From the NCBI GenBank assembly GCA_021108325.1, contig JAIORB010000150.1, positions 1-40,014 on the forward strand: 40,014 bases of DNA, in the 5' to 3' direction. The translations under genes and the position numbers were made by a program. Shown in pieces: positions 9,518 to 15,060 of this stretch (positions within the stretch are counted from its first letter, which is position 1; each line of letters starts with the position of its first letter). The stretch is from Bacteroidales bacterium (GTDB lineage Bacteria > Bacteroidota > Bacteroidia > Bacteroidales > UBA12077). Below the pieces are notes generated by a model. That model did not search any database. It saw only the letters and a program-made list of their open reading frames with translations, and was not told the DNA's origin.

Positions 9518-9574
9518 TAGCGAGAGGCGGAATTGAACCGCCGACCTTCCCGATAATACATCGGGACGCTCTAA
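9518..9574 (-). pseudogene. tRNA-Met 3'-half fragment with replaced anticodon arm (copy 2)
   Basis: It has the same structure as the fragment at 9167-9223: D-arm end, palindrome at 9548-9566 in place of the anticodon arm, intact variable loop, T-arm and 3' acceptor strand. Here the T-stem matches the intact tRNA exactly. The TAG of the second GIY-YIG gene (9571-9573) overlaps its D-arm sequence. Confidence 0.85.
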
Positions 9575-9816
9575 TTCATCATAATAAGAGACTCAATATA
9601 TTTCCTGCTTTTCTTCTTCTTTATAGCTTTTTCTCGTTTTATTGCTTCAGTTTTAGTCACATATTGTTCACTATAAACTAATTCCCAAGGGATTCCTGAT
9701 TTAGTTGAAATTGTTGCTCCTGCATTATGTTTAATGATTCTGGTATTTATATTTGCAGTATATTCAATATAGAAACTATCTCTTTTTTTGCTATATATAA
9801 TGTATACAAAATACAT
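9571..9816 (-). CDS. GIY-YIG nuclease-superfamily protein (copy 2)
   Basis: 81 residues, ATG at 9814-9816, identical in protein sequence to the copy at 9220-9465, including the unusual Glu in FYIEYT where the family has Gly. That shared substitution places the duplication after the change. Read on the minus strand the order is intact tRNA-Met, terminator hairpin, this gene, tRNA 3'-half copy 2, so the gene sits directly downstream of the functional tRNA. Single-domain GIY-YIG proteins can be structure-specific or homing-type DNA endonucleases; what this one cuts cannot be read from the sequence. Transcription past the hairpin from the tRNA promoter is one possible source of its mRNA. Confidence 0.8.
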   Translation of the reverse strand: MYFVYIIYSKKRDSFYIEYTANINTRIIKHNAGATISTKSGIPWELVYSEQYVTKTEAIKREKAIKKKKSRKYIESLIMMN

Positions 9817-9835
9817 CTAAACTTTTTTATTATCA

Positions 9836-9866
9836 AAAAAGCAAGTCAATTCGACCTGCTTTATTT
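9836..9866 (-). terminator. Terminator hairpin directly after intact tRNA-Met
   Basis: The same hairpin as at 9485-9515, with AAGCAGGTC pairing with GACTTGCTT and then six T on the minus strand, starting 3 bp after the tRNA 3' end. It would end the tRNA transcript before the GIY-YIG gene. Confidence 0.75.
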
Positions 9867-9868
9867 AG

Positions 9869-9942
9869 TAGCGAGAGGCGGAATTGAACCGCCGACCTCA
9901 TGATTATGAATCATGCGCTCTAACCATCTGAGCTACCTCGCC
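9869..9942 (-). tRNA. tRNA-Met (anticodon CAT), elongator type
   Basis: A complete 74-nt cloverleaf on the minus strand. The acceptor stem GGCGAGG pairs with TCTCGCT (G-U at both ends) and the discriminator is A. The D-stem is GCTC/GAGC, the anticodon stem CATGA/TCATG with loop TTCATAA (anticodon CAT), the variable loop AGGTC, and the T-arm GGCGG TTCAATT CCGCC. CCA is not encoded. The anticodon stem lacks the three G-C pairs of an initiator and position 1 pairs with 72, so it is an elongator Met; a lysidine-modified tRNA-Ile (CAT) cannot be fully excluded. It is the only intact tRNA in a cluster of two extra 3' halves on one side and two extra 5' halves on the other. Confidence 0.95.
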
Positions 9943-9978
9943 ATTATTTTCTCAATATCGTTGTTAAACTCGCGACCT

Positions 9979-10023
9979 TCCCGATAAAAATCGGGACGCT
10001 CTAACCATCTGAGCTACCTCGCC
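9979..10023 (-). pseudogene. tRNA-Met 5'-half fragment fused to palindrome (copy b)
   Basis: Bases 9997-10023 are identical to tRNA positions 1-27 (acceptor 5' strand, D-arm). They are followed on the minus strand by the palindrome TCCCGATTTTTATCGGGA (9979-9996) in place of the anticodon arm, then AGGTC of the variable loop, after which tRNA similarity stops. The T-arm and 3' acceptor are missing. Confidence 0.85.
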
Positions 10024-10059
10024 ATTATTTTCTTAATATCATTCTTAAACTTGCGACCT

Positions 10060-10123
10060 TCCCGATAAAAATCGAAACGCTCTAACCCTGCTGACGGCAG
10101 GCAGGCATCTGAGCTACCTCGCC
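10060..10123 (-). pseudogene. tRNA-Met 5'-half fragment with D-loop insertion (copy c, outermost)
   Basis: Acceptor 5' strand and D-arm as in copy b, but a 19-bp insertion (10088-10106, containing most of CCTGCTGACGGCAGGCAGG) splits the D-loop. The anticodon arm is again replaced by a CCCGAT palindrome (10060-10077), here decayed on one arm (ATCGAAA). A promoter-like box lies 25 bp upstream of its 5' end. Confidence 0.8.
10087..10105. repeat. Short palindromic repeat CCTGCTGACGGCAGGCAGG
   Basis: The core CCTGCTGACGGCAGG is the reverse complement of a near-identical core at 858-872 and 33149-33163. Here it has split a tRNA D-loop cleanly, which shows that it arrived as a discrete unit. Confidence 0.7.
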
Positions 10124-10147
10124 AAATCAGTATATGATATTGGGGTG

Positions 10148-10155
10148 CAAATATA
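10148..10155 (-). promoter_or_regulatory. Bacteroidota -7 box for the tRNA-Met array
   Basis: TATATTTG on the minus strand fits TAnnTTTG and lies 25 bp before the outermost tRNA 5' end (10123). It is outside the whole array, consistent with being the original tRNA promoter. No clear -33 element seen. Confidence 0.6.
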
Positions 10156-10248
10156 ATATTTTATTTCGTCTTTTATAATCTGCGTGTATGAATTCTTAAA
10201 AAAAAATTATATATTGCGTTTGAGGGAAAAATTGCAAAAAATCTACCT

Positions 10249-10623
10249 ATGAAAAATAAAATTGAATTAGAATACTCGATAAACTCATCTCCCAAAATTT
10301 TATTCGCAAGATTAAGTACTCCCGGAGGTTTGTCTGAATGGTTTGCTAACGATATAAATATACAAGGCAGTGTTTACACTTTTATATGGGATGGTTCAGA
10401 ACAAAGTGCAGAATTAGTTACAAAAAAAGATAATCATCTAGTTCGCTTTAAGTGGATTGATGATGAAGATGATGCATATTTTGAATTTAAAATTCATAAA
10501 GACGAATTAACCGGCGATGTAGCACTTATGATTACTGATTTTGCAGATGACGATGATAAAGATGATACAATAGATCTATGGGACAGACAAATTGATGAAT
10601 TAAAACACGCACTTGGGCTTTAA
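10249..10623 (+). CDS. START-like (SRPBCC/AHSA1-type) domain protein
   Basis: 124 residues from ATG 10249, no signal peptide, so cytoplasmic. The whole length is one helix-grip domain: an N-terminal strand (KIELEYSINSSPKILFARLS), the short helices and TPGGLSEWFANDI segment typical of AHSA1/SRPBCC folds, then strands (YTFIWDGSEQSAELV, VRFKWIDD, AYFEFKI), a strand near VALMITDF and a C-terminal helix (LWDRQIDELKHALGL). The C-terminal half is strikingly acidic (ADDDDKDDTIDLWD). Small START-like proteins of this layout are widespread in Bacteroidota and have no assigned function; the fold normally binds a hydrophobic ligand or a protein. It precedes the LptF-like gene by 73 bp, but that gene has its own promoter box. 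Confidence 0.8.
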   Translation: MKNKIELEYSINSSPKILFARLSTPGGLSEWFANDINIQGSVYTFIWDGSEQSAELVTKKDNHLVRFKWIDDEDDAYFEFKIHKDELTGDVALMITDFADDDDKDDTIDLWDRQIDELKHALGL

Positions 10624-10660
10624 TTTTTTCAAAACCTTAAATTCTTATAATAAAATAAAT

Positions 10661-10668
10661 TATTTTTG
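10661..10668 (+). promoter_or_regulatory. -7 box upstream of the LptF/LptG-type permease gene
   Basis: TATTTTTG fits TAnnTTTG, 28 bp before the GTG start at 10697 and after the stop of the START-like gene. Confidence 0.5.
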
Positions 10669-10696
10669 TAATCGTTTTATATAAAAATTAATTGGT

Positions 10697-12259
10697 GTGA
10701 AGCGATTACATAAATTTGTTTTAAAATCTTTTTCTGGTCCGCTAGTCGCAACATTCTTTGTTTCTCTTTTTATCCTTTTAATGCAATTTTTGTGGAAATA
10801 CATTGATGATTTAACAGGAAAAGGCTTAGAATGGACAATAATTGCCGAATTAATTCTTTATGCTTCAGCACGACTAGTACCAATGGCTTTACCATTATCT
10901 GTTCTTTTATCATCAATAATGACATTTGGTAATCTGGGTGAGAATTTTGAGTTAACAGCAATTAAATCTGCGGGTGTTTCTTTACAAAGATTTATGACTC
11001 CATTAATACTTTTAACAATAGTTATTAGTGTAGGGGCTTTTTACTATCAAGATTATGTTATACCATATACAAACCTAAAGACCGGAGCTTTAATTTATGA
11101 TGTAAAAAATCAACGTCCTGAATTACAAATTAAAGAAGGGATGTTTTATAATGGAATTGAAGGTTACAGTATTAAAATTGCAAAGAAAAATTATAAAACA
11201 AATCTTTTACAAAATGTTATGATTTATGATCATAGCAAAAATAAAAATAATGTAAAAGTGACTATTGCTGATTCAGGTTATATGCGAATGACAGCCGATG
11301 AACAAAACCTGATCCTGACTTTGTATAATGGATATACCTTTGAAGAAATTGAAGAGACTAAGAAAAACCGAAGGCCAAAAGACAAAACATACCCACACCG
11401 AAGACAAAAATTTGAAAAACAAGTAGTTGTTTTTGAATTAACAGGATTAGATTTTAGCCGCAGCGATGATGATTTGTTTAAGAATAATTATCAGATGATG
11501 AACCTTAAGCAACTTGAATATGCCGAAGATTCATTAAAGAATGAATATGATAAACAAATAAAAAGATTTGCTTCAACACTCTCAACCGGCAACTATTTTA
11601 AGAAAGAAAAGCTTTTAATCGAAACACAGAGAAAGAAGCCAACAATAAAACCGGCACTACCTGATAAAATTAAAAGAACTCTTGTAACACAAGAAAAGGA
11701 TTCAACTATTAAAATTAAACAAGATTCCAAATCAGATTCATTACATATTTCATCGCATAGCTTTAACCTTGATAGCATATATAATTCTCAGAAAAGCAAA
11801 GTTAAAGAAGATGCTGTTAAGTATGCATTAACTTATGCCAGAGCGGCTCAGAATAATATTACAAATTCAAAAAAACAATTTACCCATAAAGCTGAACGAA
11901 TTCGCAGACATCAAATTGAATGGCACAGAAAATTTACTCTTCCCTTTGCATGTTTAGTATTTTTCTTTATCGGAGCTCCTTTTGGTGCAATTATTCGTAA
12001 AGGTGGATTTGGAACGTCCGTTGTAGTTGCAATCTTATTTTTTATCCTTTATTATATCATTTCTATTTCTGGAGAAAAATTTGCAAGAGAAGGTGTAATG
12101 TCTGCCTACGTTGGTATGTGGTTATCATCATTTATTTTAATGCCTTTAGGGATTTTTCTCACTTACAAAGCCACAACAGACTCTGTGATATTAAATGCTG
12201 ATACATATTTACTTTTCTTTAAGAGGCTTTTTATAAGATTTTCAAAGAAATCAAATTAA
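10697..12259 (+). CDS. LptF/LptG family permease (YjgP/YjgQ)
   Basis: 520 residues with a GTG start at 10697. Three N-terminal transmembrane helices (about 14-34, 47-75, 98-118), a long periplasmic part (about 120-410) and three C-terminal helices (about 415-510) give the LptF/LptG topology. The family's membrane subunits pair with the LptB ATPase to extract lipopolysaccharide from the inner membrane towards the LptC-LptA bridge. The PLSVLLSSIMTFGNLGENFELTAIKSAG segment, with its coupling helix, is the most characteristic part. It is longer than proteobacterial members (about 360 residues) because of a charged, Lys-rich insertion around 300-400 (KSDSLHISSHSF, SKKQFTHKAERI), a feature I associate with Bacteroidota homologues. 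Whether it acts as LptF or LptG is not decidable here. Its TAA abuts the ATG of the next glycosyltransferase gene (0 bp), so the two are co-transcribed. Confidence 0.85.
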   Translation: MKRLHKFVLKSFSGPLVATFFVSLFILLMQFLWKYIDDLTGKGLEWTIIAELILYASARLVPMALPLSVLLSSIMTFGNLGENFELTAIKSAGVSLQRFMTPLILLTIVISVGAFYYQDYVIPYTNLKTGALIYDVKNQRPELQIKEGMFYNGIEGYSIKIAKKNYKTNLLQNVMIYDHSKNKNNVKVTIADSGYMRMTADEQNLILTLYNGYTFEEIEETKKNRRPKDKTYPHRRQKFEKQVVVFELTGLDFSRSDDDLFKNNYQMMNLKQLEYAEDSLKNEYDKQIKRFASTLSTGNYFKKEKLLIETQRKKPTIKPALPDKIKRTLVTQEKDSTIKIKQDSKSDSLHISSHSFNLDSIYNSQKSKVKEDAVKYALTYARAAQNNITNSKKQFTHKAERIRRHQIEWHRKFTLPFACLVFFFIGAPFGAIIRKGGFGTSVVVAILFFILYYIISISGEKFAREGVMSAYVGMWLSSFILMPLGIFLTYKATTDSVILNADTYLLFFKRLFIRFSKKSN

Positions 12260-13504
12260 ATGAAGATATTACAGATTGCAAATAAGGCAATATACCCTCC
12301 TGATGGTGGCTCACTAGCCATTTTAAGTTTATCAAAAGCTTATATTAGAAACGATCACCAGGTCCATCTTTTAAATATGATAACTCATAAGCATTTCAAT
12401 AATTATGAGATAATAGAAAGTGAATATAAAGATTCTCTTAAAATATCCGGAGTTAATGTCAATACGCAAATATCTTTTTTCAAGCTTCTTTTAAATCTAC
12501 TATTCTCGAATAAACCTTATATTGCCAAACGATTTGTTTCGAAAAAATTTGTTTCACAACTTATCAATTTATTGAATAATAATTCCTTTGATTTTATTCA
12601 GATCGAAGGGTTATACTCACTTCAATATATTAACATCATTCGAAATGAATTTGACGGAAGCATTTTATACAGACCTCACAACATTGAATACCAGATATGG
12701 GAGAGAAATTCCAAAGAAACTAAATCCTTAATTAAAAATTTATACTTCAAATCTATATTTAAACGATTGAAAAAACTAGAGGGAAATTTGCTCAATACCT
12801 ATGATTTTTTAATCCCTATTTCCGAATCCGATGCAAAAATTTATAAAGAATTAGGTAATACCAAACCTGTTAAAACTTCACCTTTTGGAATTGATTTAAA
12901 GAATATTCAAGATCAATATGTTGAAATCGACTCAGATACGGATCATTTCATTAATTATATCGGAGCCCTTGACTGGATTCCTAATCAAGAAGGATTATTA
13001 TGGTTTATTGAACATTGTTTTCCGGTAATTTTAAAATCATTCCCTGATGTTATACTTAATATAGCCGGACGAAATGCTCCCAAATGCTTAATCAGAAAAT
13101 TTAATCATAGTAACATTAATTACCTGGGAGAAGTAAAAAATGCTTATGAATTTATTCAAAACCCGGGGCCCATTATTGTACCATTATTTTCAGGAAGTGG
13201 TATCCGAGTCAAAATTATTGAAAGTATGGCATTAAAAAAAGCCATTGTGGCTACAGATACCGCTGCTGAAGGAATTGACTGTTTGCACAATAAAAATATT
13301 TTATTAGCAAATAACGATCATGATTTTGCCAATTCTGTAATCTCAGTTTTAAAAAATATTGGTTTACAAAAAAATATTGGAGAAAATGCATTTAAATTTG
13401 TAAAAGAGCATTATGATTTTGAGAAAATTGCAACTGATATTTTAACCTTTATTAATATTGCCACAGCACAAGGCTGCAAACAAATTAAAAATGAGCTAAA
13501 ATGA
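12260..13504 (+). CDS. Glycosyltransferase, GT4 family (GT-B fold)
   Basis: 414 residues, ATG immediately after the permease stop. The N-terminal Rossmann domain opens with MKILQIANKAIYPPDGGS, the Gly-rich loop of GT4 enzymes. YRPHNIEYQIWER is the typical HN-containing segment of sugar-nucleotide transferases acting on envelope glycans. The C-terminal donor-binding domain contains FINYIGALDWIPNQEG, then FSGSGIRVKIIESMALKKAI with the conserved Glu, and TDTAAEGIDC. No transmembrane helix, so probably cytoplasmic or peripheral at the inner membrane. The direct linkage to an LPS-transport permease gene suggests lipopolysaccharide or other surface polysaccharide synthesis; the donor and acceptor cannot be told from the sequence. 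Confidence 0.88.
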   Translation: MKILQIANKAIYPPDGGSLAILSLSKAYIRNDHQVHLLNMITHKHFNNYEIIESEYKDSLKISGVNVNTQISFFKLLLNLLFSNKPYIAKRFVSKKFVSQLINLLNNNSFDFIQIEGLYSLQYINIIRNEFDGSILYRPHNIEYQIWERNSKETKSLIKNLYFKSIFKRLKKLEGNLLNTYDFLIPISESDAKIYKELGNTKPVKTSPFGIDLKNIQDQYVEIDSDTDHFINYIGALDWIPNQEGLLWFIEHCFPVILKSFPDVILNIAGRNAPKCLIRKFNHSNINYLGEVKNAYEFIQNPGPIIVPLFSGSGIRVKIIESMALKKAIVATDTAAEGIDCLHNKNILLANNDHDFANSVISVLKNIGLQKNIGENAFKFVKEHYDFEKIATDILTFINIATAQGCKQIKNELK

Positions 13505-13586
13505 CTAAAATAAATTAAAATTTAAAATACTTAAAAAGGTTTACGGTAAATTTAACCAGAAATAACAAAAGAGTAATAATAAGATA

Positions 13587-13696
13587 TACTTTTCTTTGTG
13601 AAATCTTTGTGTTTTAGTGCCTTCGTGACTATTAAAAACTTGCCACAAAGACTCAAAAAACGGCAAAACCCTCACCGAAGGTAAACACAAAAAGTA
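13587..13696. repeat. 110-bp hairpin-type element with inverted ends, plus nested palindrome
   Basis: The ends are near-perfect inverted repeats (TACTTTTCTTTGTG at 13587-13600 against CACAAAAAGTA at 13686-13696). The interior has further opposed motifs (CTTTGTG and CCACAAAG). At 13668-13682 a short palindrome-like unit, ACCCTCACCGAAGGT, interrupts one arm. No coding capacity. It fills much of the 297-bp gap between the two glycosyltransferase genes and probably belongs to an interspersed, non-autonomous family. Confidence 0.55.
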
Positions 13697-13750
13697 AAAT
13701 TTGTCGTACACCCTGTTTAAAATGTTAAGTAAATATTTTAGTTCATTTTA

Positions 13751-13788
13751 TATTTTAGGCATTTATAAGTATTTTAGGCATTTATAAT
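13751..13788. repeat. Tandem 19-bp repeat TATTTTAGGCATTTATAA (two copies)
   Basis: TATTTTAGGCATTTATAAG (13751-13769) is followed at once by the same 19-mer with one terminal change (13770-13788), ending 13 bp before the GTG of the GT2 gene. The core TTTTAGGCATTTATAA recurs next to panB (32190-32207) and in degraded form at 33124-33188. Confidence 0.75.
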
Positions 13789-13801
13789 TACATAAATTAT
13801 C

Positions 13802-14983
13802 GTGTATATCTTATTTTGGACACTTTTACTAATTATTTTATATTCATATATTGGATATCCTTTTCTGATATACATTGTAAGTTTATTAGTGCAATTATTT
13901 ACGGTTAGTAATAAGAAAAATCAAAATAGCATCTATGAGCCCGATGTAACGCTCTTTGTGGCAGCTTACAACGAGATTGAGTTTGTTGATAAAAAAGTTA
14001 ACAACTCATTTTCTTTAGATTACCCAAAAGAAAAATTACATCATATATGGATCACCGATGGATCAAATGATGGAACTCCCGAAGCTTTAAATAAATATGA
14101 TAATATAAAAGTATATCATAATGTTGACCGTAAAGGGAAAATTGGTGCAATCAACCGGGGAATGAATTTTGTAAAAACTCCTATTGTTATTTTTTCTGAT
14201 GCAAATTCAATGCTAAATAAACAATCTATTCGCCATATTGTAAGTGAGTTTCAAAATTCAGTTGTAGGTTGTGTTGCAGGGGAGAAACGAATTATAACAA
14301 AAGATAAAGATAATGCTGTTAATGCAGGTGAAGGAATTTACTGGAAATATGAATCTTTCATTAAAAAATGTGAATCGAAAATAAATTCCGCCATAGGTGC
14401 TGTTGGTGAATTATTTGCTATTCGAACAGAGTTGTACAATGAAATTGAGCATGATACTATTCTTGATGATTTCATTATTTCATTACGCATTGCACAAAAA
14501 GGATACAGTATAAAGTATGCTCCAAAAGCTTTTGCTACAGAAGGAGCATCGATTAATATTCATGAAGAATTAAAACGAAAAACCAGAATTGCTTATGGTG
14601 GTTTTCAAGCTATAACCAGGCTAAAAGGCTTGCTTAACCCTTTTAAAAAACCTCTTTTAACTTTTCAGTTCCTTTCACATAAAGTGATTAGATGGACATT
14701 GGTTCCAATTTCTATTTTACTTTTATTTTTTACAAATTTATATATTGCAACAAATGAAAGTTGGAATGGGTTTTATACTATAATATTCTATCTACAAATT
14801 ATATTTTATATGTTCGTAATTTCAGGAGCGGTTTTACAATCAAAAAAAACAAAGCTGAAATTATTCTTTGCCCCTTATTATCTCTTTATTATGAATCTTT
14901 CAGAAATTATGGGTTTAATACGATTTGTAAGAAAAAAACAGTCGATAAACTGGGAAAGATCAAAAAGAGAAAATCAATCCTAA
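13802..14983 (+). CDS. Membrane glycosyltransferase, GT2 family
   Basis: 393 residues with a GTG start at 13802. One N-terminal transmembrane helix (about 2-33) is followed by a GT-A catalytic domain (about 48-270). DVTLFVAAYNEIEFV is the nucleotide-binding start, WITDGSNDGT the first Asp motif, and VIFSDANSML the DxD-like metal site (SDAN). ILDDFIISLRIAQKGYSIKYAPKA is the acceptor ED/DD region, followed by RKTRIAYGGFQAI, which resembles the QxxRW-type segment of processive enzymes without the exact motif. Three C-terminal helices (about 295-370) anchor it. This topology is that of inner-membrane hexosyltransferases building surface polysaccharides. It is separated from the GT4 gene by a repeat-filled 297-bp gap, so it probably has its own promoter. 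Confidence 0.85.
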   Translation: MYILFWTLLLIILYSYIGYPFLIYIVSLLVQLFTVSNKKNQNSIYEPDVTLFVAAYNEIEFVDKKVNNSFSLDYPKEKLHHIWITDGSNDGTPEALNKYDNIKVYHNVDRKGKIGAINRGMNFVKTPIVIFSDANSMLNKQSIRHIVSEFQNSVVGCVAGEKRIITKDKDNAVNAGEGIYWKYESFIKKCESKINSAIGAVGELFAIRTELYNEIEHDTILDDFIISLRIAQKGYSIKYAPKAFATEGASINIHEELKRKTRIAYGGFQAITRLKGLLNPFKKPLLTFQFLSHKVIRWTLVPISILLLFFTNLYIATNESWNGFYTIIFYLQIIFYMFVISGAVLQSKKTKLKLFFAPYYLFIMNLSEIMGLIRFVRKKQSINWERSKRENQS

Positions 14984-15022
14984 TTTATAATGCCTTTTCT
15001 ATGGAAATTTAAACACTTATTA

Positions 15023-15030
15023 TACTTTTG
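15023..15030 (+). promoter_or_regulatory. -7 box of ribBA
   Basis: TACTTTTG is a perfect TAnnTTTG, 31 bp before ATG 15061. It overlaps an upstream in-frame TTG, which argues that this TTG is not the start of translation. Confidence 0.65.
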
Positions 15031-15060
15031 CAAAACAAATTTTCCTTTAATTGTAGTAAG

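Larger units (their letters stand above)
9167..9868 (-). repeat. Two tandem 351-bp units: tRNA 3' half + GIY-YIG gene + terminator
   Basis: The sequence 9167-9517 is repeated at 9518-9868 with an exact 351-bp period and appears identical apart from one base in the T-stem of the first unit. Each unit, read on the minus strand, has a terminator-like hairpin, a GIY-YIG gene, a palindrome and the 3' half of tRNA-Met. The third occurrence of the tRNA 3' half (from 9869) belongs to the intact tRNA gene. The near-identity suggests recent duplication or ongoing conversion. The arrangement resembles integrative elements that use a tRNA 3' end as attachment site, except that the only gene is a GIY-YIG nuclease. 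Confidence 0.9.
9943..10123 (-). repeat. Two 81-bp tandem units carrying tRNA-Met 5' halves (one with 19-bp insert)
   Basis: The 5' end of the tRNA (GGCGAGGTAGC on the minus strand) recurs with its first base at 9942, 10023 and 10123. The first step is 81 bp and the second 100 bp, the difference being a 19-bp palindrome inserted in the D-loop of the outermost copy. Spacer sequence (ATTATTTTCTCAATATC and its diverged copy) is also repeated. The units are less similar to each other than the 351-bp units, so this expansion is probably older. Confidence 0.85.

Noticed and set aside
9064..9681. Plus-strand open frames of 88 and 101 codons across the tRNA/GIY-YIG repeats
   Set aside because: They are antisense to the GIY-YIG genes and tRNA fragments, share the repeat only because the DNA is duplicated, and have no protein-like features.
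9869..9942. Initiator tRNA-Met, suggested by the nearby fmt gene
   Set aside because: The anticodon stem lacks the three G-C pairs and positions 1 and 72 can pair, so it is an elongator type.
9167..10123. CRISPR array or trans-spliced split tRNA
   Set aside because: Period and unit content do not fit CRISPR (81 and 351 bp units made of tRNA halves, with only two copies each). Trans-splicing of tRNA halves is archaeal, an intact tRNA gene is present, and the halves share identical rather than complementary leader palindromes with only near-match between them.
15028..15060. Eleven-codon N-terminal extension of RibBA from a TTG
   Set aside because: The TTG is part of the TACTTTTG promoter box, the extension has no similarity to RibB, and ATG 15061 fits the family.
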